Source of the DNA: Woeseiaceae bacterium
Lineage (GTDB): Bacteria > Pseudomonadota > Gammaproteobacteria > Steroidobacterales > Woeseiaceae
Length of the DNA: 64,000 bases
Direction of reading: 5' to 3'
NCBI GenBank assembly: GCA_028289545.1
Contig: JANQPG010000030.1
Location: 1-64,000 of the forward strand
The notes under the pieces are model-generated. The model searched no databases. It saw only the letters and a list, made by a program, of their open reading frames with translations, and was not told where the DNA came from. Shown piece by piece: positions 1 to 9,583 of the stretch (the stretch's first letter is position 1; every line of letters starts with the position of its first letter). A program made the position numbers and the translations under genes.

Positions 1-156
1 TCGATTGCTCAAATCGGGCGCCTCACCGGCAAACAAACCATTGCCGAGTTTGCGGAAAACGAAGAGATCATTACGATGCTCCGGGGCATGGATATCGACT
101 ATGCCCAGGGCTACGGAGTATCCGAACCCAAGCGTGTGACCCGCGCCGTCGCCTAG
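1..156 (+). CDS. EAL-domain protein (c-di-GMP phosphodiesterase-like), C-terminal fragment, truncated by window start
   Basis: Frame 1 reads SIAQIGRLTGKQTIAEFAENEEIITMLRGMDIDYAQGYGVSEPKRVTRAVA*, matching the end of EAL domains (TIAEFVE..E....L...G.DYAQGYG...P). Confidence 0.85.
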   Translation, partial: SIAQIGRLTGKQTIAEFAENEEIITMLRGMDIDYAQGYGVSEPKRVTRAVA

Positions 157-181
157 CGACGCGAAGGTTTCACCAGGTTCT

Positions 182-1039
182 TCAGCCGATGCTGAACAGC
201 ATCGAAAGGTCGATTGCCCTCACGTTTTTGGTCAGCGCGCCGCTGGAGATGTAGTCCACGCCGGTGTCGGCGATTGCTCGCAGCGTGTCGAGGTCGACGT
301 TACCGGACGCCTCCAGTTCGGCGGCCACGTAGCCGTAGTTGCTGTTGATCGCGACGGCTTCGCGGAGGTCTTCGAGCGAAAAGTTATCCAGCAGGATGCG
401 GGTGGCGCCGGCATCCAGAGCGAGCCTGAGTTCGGCGATCGATTCGACTTCGACTTCGATGAGCACGTCGCCGTTGCCAGCCGCCGCCGCTTCCAGCGCA
501 TTGCCGAGGCCGCCCGCGCTCTTGATGTGGTTTTCCTTGATGAGGATTGCGTCGAACAGTCCGCGCCGATGATTTTCTCCACCACCGAGCCTGACGGCAT
601 ACTTCTGCGCCGTTCTCAGCCCCGGCAGCGTCTTGCGTGTATCGAGCAGCGTTGTGCGGCTGCCCTCCAGCTCTTTGACGTAGCGCGCGGTCTCGGTGGC
701 CGTCGCCGACAGCGTCTGCAGGAAGTTGAGCGCTGTGCGTTCACCGGACAGGAGCGCGCGCGCCGGGCCCACGAGCTTGCAGAGAACGTCGCCGGGTTCC
801 GCGGTTTCGCCGTCGTGAATGTACCAGTCGACAATGACCGATTCGTCGAGCTCGCGAAACACGGCGTCGACCCAGGGCTGGCCGGCGACGATGCAGGCTT
901 CGCGCGCGACGATCTGGGCGCCGGCGACGGCATCGCCGGGAACGAGGGCCGCGGTCAGGTCGCCGCTGCCGATGTCTTCGTTCAGCGCAGTCGCGACGTT
1001 GCGGGTCACGGCGTCGGCAAATTGCTCGGCATCGCTCAT
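182..1039 (-). CDS. nadC: Nicotinate-nucleotide (quinolinate) pyrophosphorylase
   Basis: ORF 182..1081 with likely start at MSDAEQF; motifs DIGSGDLTAALV, LSGERTALNFLQTLSA, TRKTLPGLR, KYAVRLGGGENHRRGLFDAILIKENHI. Confidence 0.95.
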   Translation of the reverse strand: MSDAEQFADAVTRNVATALNEDIGSGDLTAALVPGDAVAGAQIVAREACIVAGQPWVDAVFRELDESVIVDWYIHDGETAEPGDVLCKLVGPARALLSGERTALNFLQTLSATATETARYVKELEGSRTTLLDTRKTLPGLRTAQKYAVRLGGGENHRRGLFDAILIKENHIKSAGGLGNALEAAAAGNGDVLIEVEVESIAELRLALDAGATRILLDNFSLEDLREAVAINSNYGYVAAELEASGNVDLDTLRAIADTGVDYISSGALTKNVRAIDLSMLFSIG

Positions 1040-1074
1040 TTGAGCCTCCAGGAATCGCCCGGAAATCGGGCCGG

Positions 1075-1106
1075 AAAACAAGAAACCCGGCGCTGTGGCC
1101 GGGTTT
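1075..1106 (-). terminator. Rho-independent terminator downstream of the PuuD-like gene
   Basis: Perfect 9-bp stem AAACCCGGC (1083-1091) / GCCGGGTTT (1098-1106), 6-nt loop; on the minus strand followed by CTTGTTTT. Confidence 0.82.
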
Positions 1107-1130
1107 CCGGGTTTACTGCCTTGTGTCCGG

Positions 1131-1736
1131 CTACATGATGAAGCCGTGCCCGGCGCCGACCATGCTCATGACCATGGGGATCGACATGAGTGTGTTCGAG
1201 CGCGAGGCCAGAAACGCAATGTTCTTCGCCTTGGCAATTTCCTCGGGAGTGGCTTCCACGATGCCCAGCACTTTTTTCTGGTTTGGCCAGATCAGCACCC
1301 AGACGTTGAATAGCATGATTGTGCCCAGCCAGGCGCCGATGCCGATCGTCAGCGCGTAGGTGTTCACGGTGTCGCCCATCAGGCCCAGGGTAAAGGCGTC
1401 GTGCAGCTGGCCCCGGTGCAGCAGGTAAGCCGCGCCCGACAGCCAGGTCAGCGCCGCCCCCCAGCGAAACCACCACAACGCGCGTGGCGCTACGTACTTG
1501 GTGATCCCGGCGCCGCCGGGACCGCCTTCGTCGCTGGCGGCCTCGCCGAGCGCGGGTACCTGGACGAAGTTGAAATAGTAGAGAAGGCCGATCCACGTGA
1601 TACCGGCAAGCACATGCAGCCAGATGATGGCGGACGCCGCATTGGCGAGGGTGTTGTCGCCGGTCAGGAAAACGATAATCAAGGCCAGCACAACGCCGCT
1701 GACGATGGTACCGGCTACGCTCTTCAGGGGATTCAT
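1131..1736 (-). CDS. Urate hydroxylase PuuD-like multi-TM membrane protein
   Basis: ORF 1131..1787, likely start MNPLKSVAG; IIWLHVLAGITWIGLLYYFNFVQVPAL and RWGAALTWLSGAAYLL resemble the PuuD N-terminal membrane domain; no cytochrome c CxxCH tail. Confidence 0.65.
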   Translation of the reverse strand: MNPLKSVAGTIVSGVVLALIIVFLTGDNTLANAASAIIWLHVLAGITWIGLLYYFNFVQVPALGEAASDEGGPGGAGITKYVAPRALWWFRWGAALTWLSGAAYLLHRGQLHDAFTLGLMGDTVNTYALTIGIGAWLGTIMLFNVWVLIWPNQKKVLGIVEATPEEIAKAKNIAFLASRSNTLMSIPMVMSMVGAGHGFIM

Positions 1737-1892
1737 TAGGACGCTTCTCCAGAACTTGGCATTATTGTATCTTTCGGTTTCCGGCAACCTGCCGGAGCCT
1801 GAGCGCCGGTATTATAGATCAGCTGCTAGAGCAAGTCTCGACGCGTTTGCCTCGACTTGAAATCCATACTTGAAAGCCATGAGTTCGTACCC

Positions 1893-2129
1893 ATGTCCCA
1901 ACCCGCCTCCCGCTCCCGATTTCGCCTCGAGGCCGTGTCGCGCGGCAATCGTGAGCTGTATCCGGCATCGCCCTGCGTGTCGATCTGCACGCTCGACGAC
2001 GATCAGGCTTGCCTGGGCTGCAGCCGGACGCTGGAGGAAATCACCCACTGGTCGGCGTATTCGAAGGAAAAACAGTGGCAAATCATCGACGATTTGCGAC
2101 GCCGGACAGGCCTTTCGGAGGTAGACTAA
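1893..2129 (+). CDS. DUF1289 family protein
   Basis: SPCVSICTLDDDQACLGCSRTLEEITHWSAYSKEKQWQIIDDLRRR has the Cys-rich DUF1289 pattern (PCVxxCxxD....CxGCxRTxxEIxxW). Confidence 0.85.
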   Translation: MSQPASRSRFRLEAVSRGNRELYPASPCVSICTLDDDQACLGCSRTLEEITHWSAYSKEKQWQIIDDLRRRTGLSEVD

Positions 2130-2130
2130 T

Positions 2131-2499
2131 ATGATGACCATGCGCACAACGTCGAACCACGCGCTTCGCGGCGTAGTGGCCCTGGTGATGGCCAGTGTGC
2201 TGCTTGGCGGCTGCACGTCGATGATGCTGAGCGGCGGTGGTGTCACGCGCAGCGCCGGCAGCGAGACCAGCCAGGATACGAGTGACAAGGGTATCAGCGC
2301 CGAGATCAGAACCCTTTACCGTCGCGCCCCGGAAATCGACGTGTTCAACGTCGACGTCAGAACCGTCGACGGCAAGGTGACGCTCAGCGGGATGGTGGAC
2401 AGCTACGAGGCGCGCAACGAAGCCTACCGGCTGGCGCGACAAGTCGCAGGCGTACACACCGTAGTCAATCAGATACGCGTAGTGGACAGAAGCAGATAA
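2131..2499 (+). CDS. BON-domain lipoprotein (OsmY/DolP-like)
   Basis: Lipobox-like LLGGC then BON pattern VDVRTVDGKVTLSGMVDSYEARNEAYRLARQVAGVHTVVNQIRV. Confidence 0.85.
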   Translation: MMTMRTTSNHALRGVVALVMASVLLGGCTSMMLSGGGVTRSAGSETSQDTSDKGISAEIRTLYRRAPEIDVFNVDVRTVDGKVTLSGMVDSYEARNEAYRLARQVAGVHTVVNQIRVVDRSR

Positions 2500-2547
2500 T
2501 CTCGAAGACAGTTTCAAAGACAGTCTCTAAGGAAATGGAAACAAGCG

Positions 2548-2877
2548 ATGAGTGACGACATCAACGCCCGAATCGAAGAGCAGCTCGGTTCACACGACAT
2601 CCTTTTGTACATGAAGGGATCCCCGGACTTCCCGCAGTGCGGTTTTTCCGGACAAGCGGTGGCGGCGCTGAACGCCGTTGGCCAGCCCTACGCCTACGTC
2701 AACATCTTCGAGGATCAGGAGATCCGTGAGGGGCTCAAGGTCTACTCGAATTGGCCGACGTTTCCGCAGCTGTACGTCAAAGGTGAGCTGATCGGCGGCT
2801 CCGATATTGTCATCGAGATGTACAACTCGGGCGAACTCAAAACCCTGCTGGACGAAGCCAAGGGGCAGGCGGCGTAA
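2548..2877 (+). CDS. grxD: Monothiol glutaredoxin, Grx4 family
   Basis: MKGSPDFPQCGFSGQAV (CGFS active site), NWPTFPQLYVKGELIGGSDIV. Confidence 0.95.
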   Translation: MSDDINARIEEQLGSHDILLYMKGSPDFPQCGFSGQAVAALNAVGQPYAYVNIFEDQEIREGLKVYSNWPTFPQLYVKGELIGGSDIVIEMYNSGELKTLLDEAKGQAA

Positions 2878-2904
2878 GCCTGGCCCGGACCACCGCTCAG
2901 GCTT
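2876..2904. terminator. Possible bidirectional hairpin between convergent grxD and rnt
   Basis: AAGCCTG (2876-2882) / CAGGCTT (2898-2904) inverted repeat in the intergenic gap; no long T-tract. Confidence 0.4.
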
Positions 2905-3546
2905 TCAGCTCGGGAGCGGCTCCGCTTTCCCGGTCAGCATCTCGTAGATAGGCGCGAAGCGGTTGACGATCTCGCAGAAGATGTCGGCCGTCACCTCGGC
3001 GTCGTAAGCGGCGGAGTGCGCCGCGTCATCGTCCCATTCAAAGCCCGCCGCTTTGACGGCCCGTGACAGCACGGTTTGCCCAAACGCGACGCCCGACAGC
3101 GTCGCCGTGTCGAAGCAAGAGAACGGGTGAAACGGGTTTCTGCGGATGCCGGCGCGCTCGACCGCGCGATTCAGAAACCCAAGGTCGAACGCCGCATTGT
3201 GTCCGACGAGGATGGCGCGGCTGCAGTTGTTTTCGCGGACCGAGCGCCGTACTTCACGGAACACCCGGCCGAGGGCGTCGCGCTCGTCGATCGCCGGACG
3301 CAGCGGATGGTCGGGGTCGATGCCGTTGACGGCGAGTGAGGCGGGCTCGATGTTGGCGCCTTCAAACGGCCGGACGTGGTAGCGCACCGTCTGCTTGCGT
3401 TTCAGGTCGCCGTCGTCGCCGAAGCCCACGAGTACGGCCGCGATCTCCAGCAGTGCGTCGGTCTCGGCATTGAAGCCGCCCGTTTCCACATCGACGACAA
3501 CCGGCAGGAAACCGCGAAAGCGGTCCGACATTCTGATTTCGTCCAT
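2905..3546 (-). CDS. rnt: Ribonuclease T
   Basis: ORF 2905..3675; likely start MDEIRMSDRFRGFLPVVVDVETGGFNAETDALLEIAAV; DEDD exonuclease motifs, VGHNAAFDLGFLNRAVER, AHSAAYDAEVTADIF. Confidence 0.92.
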   Translation of the reverse strand: MDEIRMSDRFRGFLPVVVDVETGGFNAETDALLEIAAVLVGFGDDGDLKRKQTVRYHVRPFEGANIEPASLAVNGIDPDHPLRPAIDERDALGRVFREVRRSVRENNCSRAILVGHNAAFDLGFLNRAVERAGIRRNPFHPFSCFDTATLSGVAFGQTVLSRAVKAAGFEWDDDAAHSAAYDAEVTADIFCEIVNRFAPIYEMLTGKAEPLPS

Positions 3547-3550
3547 GTCG

Positions 3551-5089
3551 TTAACTCGCGGCGCCGGCTGCCGTGTTGTCGCCAAGCTGCGTATCCAGAA
3601 GCAGCGACAGCGTATACCGGACTCCAAAGCCGGTGACCTTGCCCGGTATGGCGCCCAGACCCCCCTCGTGTTCACCCGAGGAAAGGTCGATGTGCACCCA
3701 CGGCGTGTCGTTCTCCACGAACTCGTTCAGGAAACTCGCCGCGAGGATGTGATCGCCAGTGCCTTTGACCGAACACTGCATCAAGTCGGCAACCTCACTT
3801 TCGAGTTCGGCGAGGAACTCTTGGCCCATCGGAAACGGCCAGACGCGCTCTCCGCACGCCGCGCCCGTGCGCTTCAGGGCGGGATGCCACTCCGGGCGGT
3901 TGCTGAAGATGCCTGAGTAGCGCGTGGTAATGGCGTCCACGCAGGAGCCGGTCAGTGTCGCGTAGTCGACGATCAATTGCGGCTGCTCACGGCTGGCGAG
4001 CGTCAGCGTATCCGCAAGCGCCATCCGGCCTTCCGCGTCCGTGTGTATCGTCTGTATTGTCTTGCCGTTCAGAGCTCGAATGAGATCCTGCGATTTGTAC
4101 GCCGTCGGTCCGGTGCGGTTTTCCGTGATCGCAAGCCAGCAGTCCACGGCAAAACGGGTTTCGACTTCCGTGAGCGCCAGCAGCGTGCCGAGCGCCACGG
4201 CGCTGCCCTGCATGTCGCCGTGCATGCCGAGCATCGACTGAAAGGGTTTCAGGTTGGTGCCGCCCGTGTCGAATATGATGCCCTTACCGACCAGCGACAC
4301 GCGCGCGTTTGAAACGGACTTGTCCGGCCGGAAGCGCAGCCGGATGATGCCGGCGGTCTTGTCGGCGTTACCTTGAGCCACCGCCAGGAACGCGCCCGCG
4401 TCGAGACGTTCGAGTTCGTCGATCGAATAGCGCTTGAACTCCCAGCCGTGGTCCTTTGCGAGTGAGCGCACGAGATCGGTGTAGTGTTTGGCGTCCAGCC
4501 GGTTGGGCGGCATTGCGGTCAACCAACGGGCAAGATGGTTGCCGTGGGCCTCGGCGACAATGCGCCGCAGCGGTTCGGCGCGCGGCGACCAGTGTTCACC
4601 CAGTCCGAGCAGGCGAATACTGCGTATCGGCGGCTTCTTCGGCTTCTCGCGCCAGGAGGGCATGGGGAGAGCCGCGGCGAGCGCGGCGGTGATGAACGGT
4701 TCGAATAGTTCGCCATAGGTCTTGCTGTCGAAACCGATCGCGGCTATACCTACAGTTCCTGGCGATTCGTCGGTTACCGCCGAAACCAGTTTTGCGGCAA
4801 GCGAAAGCCGATCAAACGTCGAATCAGCAGTTTTTAGTTTGCCGGCGACGACTCGCGTCTGACGCGAATTGTCGAGTCTGGCGAGCAGTGCCGGCACGCT
4901 GCCGGCAGGGCGCTTGGCCATGAGCTTTTTGAGCTTCGGTCCGCCGGGGATTTGTTTCCAGGTTTTTTCGCCGATGCGTTCCGGCAGCAGCAGGATGAGC
5001 TGGTCCACCGAGGCGAGCGCCTTTGAATCCAGGCGACCGGCACGCGCCACGACACGTGTCCGCGCAGCCGGGGGCAATAGAGAGTGCAT
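3551..5089 (-). CDS. M17 leucyl aminopeptidase family protein (paralog 1)
   Basis: VGKGIIFDTGGTNLKP, HTDAEGRMALADTLTLAS, DYATLTGSCVDAI: M17 metal-binding/catalytic signatures. Confidence 0.88.
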   Translation of the reverse strand: MHSLLPPAARTRVVARAGRLDSKALASVDQLILLLPERIGEKTWKQIPGGPKLKKLMAKRPAGSVPALLARLDNSRQTRVVAGKLKTADSTFDRLSLAAKLVSAVTDESPGTVGIAAIGFDSKTYGELFEPFITAALAAALPMPSWREKPKKPPIRSIRLLGLGEHWSPRAEPLRRIVAEAHGNHLARWLTAMPPNRLDAKHYTDLVRSLAKDHGWEFKRYSIDELERLDAGAFLAVAQGNADKTAGIIRLRFRPDKSVSNARVSLVGKGIIFDTGGTNLKPFQSMLGMHGDMQGSAVALGTLLALTEVETRFAVDCWLAITENRTGPTAYKSQDLIRALNGKTIQTIHTDAEGRMALADTLTLASREQPQLIVDYATLTGSCVDAITTRYSGIFSNRPEWHPALKRTGAACGERVWPFPMGQEFLAELESEVADLMQCSVKGTGDHILAASFLNEFVENDTPWVHIDLSSGEHEGGLGAIPGKVTGFGVRYTLSLLLDTQLGDNTAAGAAS

Positions 5090-5250
5090 ACGTATGAATT
5101 CCCGCTACTTGGCTTGACCGGATCAGCGCAAACGCCGAATATGGCGCCCCGAAACCCTTGGCGCTCGGTCGACCCATCGAGCGCTGATCCTAGCAGGCAC
5201 GACCGGCGAATTCACGCGGCAAGCGGCTTGTTAAACCAATCGGACTGTCT

Positions 5251-7917
5251 ATGACCAGCTTCAATCCTTTCGACGATCTGGATCCCGTTGAAACTAATGA
5301 GTGGCTCGAATCCATCGATTCGGTGCTGACCCATCACGGACCGGAGCGGGCACACTTCCTGCTCAATCGAATGATCGATTTTGCGCGCCGTTCGGGCGCC
5401 TATCTCCCCTACAGCCCGAACACGGCGTATCTCAATACGATCGCCACGGGGCGCCAGCCCGAGTACCCGGGAGACCGGTCACTGGAGCGGCGAATCGAAG
5501 CGATCATTCGCTGGAACGCCATGGCAATGGTTGTCCAGGCGAACCGCAAAAGTACCGAGTACGGCGGACACATCTCGAGCTATGCGTCGTCCGCGACGAT
5601 GTACGAAGTGGGTTTCAATCACTTCTGGCGTGGCGCAACCGACGAGCAGGGCGGCGACATGATCTTCGTACAGGGTCACTCCGCGCCGGGAATCTATGCG
5701 CGCGCGTACCTCGAGGGGCGCCTGAACGAGTCGCGGCTGGCGCGTTTTCGCCAGGAGGTCGGTGGACACGGCCTGTCCTCTTATCCGCACCCGTGGCTGA
5801 TGCCGAACTTCTGGCAGTTCCCCACAGTGTCGATGGGACTCGGGCCAATGATGGCGATCTACCAGGCGCGCTTCATGCGCTACATGGAGCATCGCGAAAT
5901 GCAGCCATCGTCGGACCGCAAGGTGTGGGCGTTTCTCGGCGACGGGGAAATGGACGAGCCCGAATCGATGGGCGCCATTACGATGCCGGTACGAGAGGGG
6001 CTCGACAACCTCGTGTTTGTCGTCAATTGCAACCTGCAGCGGCTGGACGGTCCCGTACGCGGCAACGGCAAGATCATTCAGGAACTCGAGGCGGCGTTCA
6101 GCGGCGCGGGTTGGAACGTCATCAAGGTCGTCTGGGGTTCGCGCTGGGATCCGCTACTGGCCAAGGATCACAAAGGGCTCCTGCGGCGGATCATGGAAGA
6201 GACCGTCGACGGTGAATACCAGACTTACAAGGCGCGTTCCGGCGCCTACGTGCGCGAGAAGTTCTTCGGCAAGTATCCCGAGACGCTGGCCATGGTCGCC
6301 AACATGTCGGACGAGGAAATCTGGCGGCTGAACCGGGGCGGGCACGATCCGCTCAAGGTGTACGCCGCCTACGATGCGGCAATGCAGTCCAACGGCAAGC
6401 CGACGATCATTCTCGTCAAGACCGTCAAAGGCTACGGCATGGGTGCGGCCGGAGAAGGGCAAAACACGGCGCACCAGCAGAAGAAAATGAACGAGGATGC
6501 GCTGCGCGAGTTCCGCGACCGCTTCAACATTCCGGTATCGGACAAGGAGCTCGATGACGTTCCTTTCTATAAGCCGGCCGCGGACAGCGCTGAACTCGAG
6601 TACCTGCACGAACGGCGCAATGCGCTCGGCGGTTACCTGCCGAAGCGCCGGCGCCTGACCAACGTCAAGCTGCCGGTGCCGCCGCTCGAGATCTTCAAGA
6701 CTCAGCTGGACGGCACTGGCGAGCGCGAAGCGTCGACGACAATGGCGTTCGTGCGCATGCTCACGGCGCTGGCGCGCGACAAGCAGATCGGCAAGCACGT
6801 CGTTCCCATCGTGCCCGACGAAGCGCGAACGTTCGGCATGGAGGGCATGTTCCGGCAGATCGGCATCTACGCGTCCAAGGGCCAGCTCTACGAACCGGAG
6901 GATGCCGGCGAGCTGATGTACTACCGCGAGGACAAGAAAGGACAAATCCTCGAGGAGGGCATCAACGAAGGCGGCGCGTTCTGCTCCTGGCTGGCGGCGG
7001 CGACGTCGTACTCCAATCACAATGTGCCGATGATCCCGTTCTACATCTATTACTCGATGTTCGGTTTCCAGCGCATTGGCGATTTCATCTGGGCCGGCGG
7101 CGACCTGCAGTCCCGCGGTTTTCTGATCGGCGGCACCGCCGGGCGCACGACGCTTGCCGGCGAGGGTCTGCAGCACCAGGACGGCCATAGTCTCGTGCAG
7201 GCGTCGACCGTGCCGAACTGTATATCCTATGACCCGACCTACGCCTACGAGCTCGCCGTCATCATTCAGGACGGCCTGCGGCGCATGCTGGGCGAGCAGG
7301 AAAACGTGTTCTACTACATCACCTGCATGAACGAGAATTACGTGCATCCTCCGATGCCGGCCGGCACCGAGGACGGCATCATCAAGGGCATGTATCTGCT
7401 GCAGGTCGGTGGACAGGGCAAGATCCGCGCGCAGCTCATGGGCTCGGGCACAATCCTTCGCGAAGTGATCGGCGCCGGCGAACTGCTCGAGAAGGATTTT
7501 GGTATTCCGAGCGACGTCTGGTCCGTCACGAGCTTCAACGAGCTGCGCCGCGATGCGCTGGAAGTCGAGCGATGGAATCAACTGCATCCGACCGAGGAGC
7601 CGCGTACCTGCTATATCGAGGAATGCCTCGCCGAGAGGCCGGGTCCCTACATAGCGGCGACGGACTACATGAAGATAGTGCCGGACCAGATTCAACGCTG
7701 GGTCCCCGGACGTTTTATTACCCTCGGTACCGACGGTTACGGTCGCAGCGACTCGCGGGCGGCGCTCAGGCAGCACTTCGAAGTTGATCGGCGCTACATT
7801 GCGATTACTGCGCTGAAGGCGCTCGCTGACGACGGCGTGCTCGATCAGAAGACTGTGCAGGCGGCGATAGAGAAGTACGGCGTGGATCCCGACAAGCCGG
7901 ATCCGGTCAAGCTTTGA
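5251..7917 (+). CDS. aceE: Pyruvate dehydrogenase E1 component (homodimeric)
   Basis: 888 aa; GDGEMDEPESMGAI ThDP motif, DDLDPVETNEWLESIDSVL N-terminus, full-length AceE architecture. Confidence 0.97.
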   Translation: MTSFNPFDDLDPVETNEWLESIDSVLTHHGPERAHFLLNRMIDFARRSGAYLPYSPNTAYLNTIATGRQPEYPGDRSLERRIEAIIRWNAMAMVVQANRKSTEYGGHISSYASSATMYEVGFNHFWRGATDEQGGDMIFVQGHSAPGIYARAYLEGRLNESRLARFRQEVGGHGLSSYPHPWLMPNFWQFPTVSMGLGPMMAIYQARFMRYMEHREMQPSSDRKVWAFLGDGEMDEPESMGAITMPVREGLDNLVFVVNCNLQRLDGPVRGNGKIIQELEAAFSGAGWNVIKVVWGSRWDPLLAKDHKGLLRRIMEETVDGEYQTYKARSGAYVREKFFGKYPETLAMVANMSDEEIWRLNRGGHDPLKVYAAYDAAMQSNGKPTIILVKTVKGYGMGAAGEGQNTAHQQKKMNEDALREFRDRFNIPVSDKELDDVPFYKPAADSAELEYLHERRNALGGYLPKRRRLTNVKLPVPPLEIFKTQLDGTGEREASTTMAFVRMLTALARDKQIGKHVVPIVPDEARTFGMEGMFRQIGIYASKGQLYEPEDAGELMYYREDKKGQILEEGINEGGAFCSWLAAATSYSNHNVPMIPFYIYYSMFGFQRIGDFIWAGGDLQSRGFLIGGTAGRTTLAGEGLQHQDGHSLVQASTVPNCISYDPTYAYELAVIIQDGLRRMLGEQENVFYYITCMNENYVHPPMPAGTEDGIIKGMYLLQVGGQGKIRAQLMGSGTILREVIGAGELLEKDFGIPSDVWSVTSFNELRRDALEVERWNQLHPTEEPRTCYIEECLAERPGPYIAATDYMKIVPDQIQRWVPGRFITLGTDGYGRSDSRAALRQHFEVDRRYIAITALKALADDGVLDQKTVQAAIEKYGVDPDKPDPVKL

Positions 7918-7936
7918 GCACGTAAGGAGAGCAAGC

Positions 7937-9583
7937 TTGGCAAACAGCATTGAAATCAGCGTTCCCGACCTGGGCGACTTCGCCGATGTCGAGGTTATCG
8001 AGGTTCTGGTAGCGGCCGGCGATACCGTGGCGCGCGAGGACGGACTCGTCACGCTCGAGACCGACAAGGCGGCCATGGACGTTCCGGCGCCAGAGGACGG
8101 AGTCATCGAGGCTCTCGACATTGCCGTGGGCGACAAGGTCAACAGCGGCGACGTCATAGGCCGAATGCAGGTAGCGGAGTCCGACGGGGATTCCGCCGCG
8201 GCGGATGAGCCGGCGGCGCCTGCCGATACGGCGGCACCCGAACCGCAACCGGCCGCCGAAGCGCCGGCTGCTGCGGGCGGCCAGCAAACCCTCGTCGTGC
8301 CGGATCTCGGCGACTTCGAGGACGTCGAGGTCATCGAGGTACACGTTGCCGCCGGCGACGACATTGCGGTGGACGACTCGCTCGTAACGCTCGAGACCGA
8401 CAAAGCCGCAATGGACGTGCCCGCTCTGACGGCTGGCAAGATCGAATCCGTCAGTGTTGCGGTGGGCGACAAGGTGTCCGAAGGGAGCGCACTCGCCGTA
8501 ATCGAGGCAGCCGCAGGTACTCCCGCCGCAGAGCCTGCTGCGACACCCACGGCGCCAGCCGCTGAGAAAACAGCGCCTCCGGCGCCGAGTGCGCCCGAAA
8601 AGCCAGCGGCGCCGAAGCCGGCGGCTGCGGCCGCGTCTGCCACAGGCACGGTCAACGAAGCGGGCTTTGCCCGCGCCCATGCGAGCCCTTCGGTGCGCAA
8701 GCTGGCGCGGGAGCTGGGCGTCGATCTGACCCACGTCAAGGGCAGCGGGCAGAAGTCGCGCATCCTTCACGACGACGTAAAAGCCTACGTCAAGGCTGTG
8801 CTTGAAGGCGGCAAGGCGGCCCCGGCGGCGGCAGGTGGCGGCCTGCCGAAAACACCGGTGGTGGATTTCAGCAAGTTCGGCGAAACCGAACTCGAAGCGC
8901 TGAGCCGTATACAGAAGATCTCGGGGCCGCGGCTCCAGGCCAGCTGGGTGAATCTGCCGCACGTCACCCAGCACGATCTCGCCGACATTACGGATATGGA
9001 AGCGAAGCGCAACGAACTCAAAGGCCCGGCCCGCGAACGCGGAATCCGGCTGACGCCGCTCGCGTTTGTCCTCAAGGCATGCGTTGCGGCGCTCAAGGAG
9101 TTTCCGAAGGTCAACTCATCGCTGGCCGAAGACGGTGAAAACCTCGTCCTTAAAAAGTACTGCCATTTGGGTTTTGCGGCCGATACCGACCAGGGGCTCG
9201 TCGTGCCGGTCATCCGCGACGCCGATCAGAAGGACGTCTACGAGCTTGCCGAGGAGCTGGCTGAGCTCTCGATGCTGGCCCGGGAGGGTAAGCTCAAGGC
9301 GCCGCAGCTGCAGGGCGCGACGTTTACGATCTCGAGCCTCGGCGGCATCGGCGGCACGGCGTTTACGCCGATTGTTAACGCGCCGGAAGTGGCCATCCTG
9401 GGTGTGTCGCGCTCCAGCATGCAGCCCGTGTGGGACGGCGAGAAGTTTGTCCCGCGCCTGATGCTGCCGCTGTCGTTTTCTTATGATCATCGCGTGATCG
9501 ACGGCGCAATGGCCGTGCGCTTTACGACCTACCTGAGTGCAGCGCTCGGCGACGTCGATCAGCTGCTGCAGGCGATCCCGTAA
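7937..9583 (+). CDS. aceF: Dihydrolipoamide acetyltransferase (PDH E2) with two N-terminal lipoyl domains
   Basis: Two lipoyl motifs LETDKAAMDVPA, Ala/Pro linkers, peripheral-subunit-binding domain (ASPSVRKLARELGVDL), catalytic SYDHRVIDGA. Confidence 0.96.
   Translation: MANSIEISVPDLGDFADVEVIEVLVAAGDTVAREDGLVTLETDKAAMDVPAPEDGVIEALDIAVGDKVNSGDVIGRMQVAESDGDSAAADEPAAPADTAAPEPQPAAEAPAAAGGQQTLVVPDLGDFEDVEVIEVHVAAGDDIAVDDSLVTLETDKAAMDVPALTAGKIESVSVAVGDKVSEGSALAVIEAAAGTPAAEPAATPTAPAAEKTAPPAPSAPEKPAAPKPAAAAASATGTVNEAGFARAHASPSVRKLARELGVDLTHVKGSGQKSRILHDDVKAYVKAVLEGGKAAPAAAGGGLPKTPVVDFSKFGETELEALSRIQKISGPRLQASWVNLPHVTQHDLADITDMEAKRNELKGPARERGIRLTPLAFVLKACVAALKEFPKVNSSLAEDGENLVLKKYCHLGFAADTDQGLVVPVIRDADQKDVYELAEELAELSMLAREGKLKAPQLQGATFTISSLGGIGGTAFTPIVNAPEVAILGVSRSSMQPVWDGEKFVPRLMLPLSFSYDHRVIDGAMAVRFTTYLSAALGDVDQLLQAIP

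Noticed and set aside
6154-8763. 869-aa ORF antisense to aceE/aceF
   Set aside because: Shadow ORF from high GC and biased codon usage of the sense genes; low-complexity Ala/Ser/Arg-rich product with no recognisable domain.
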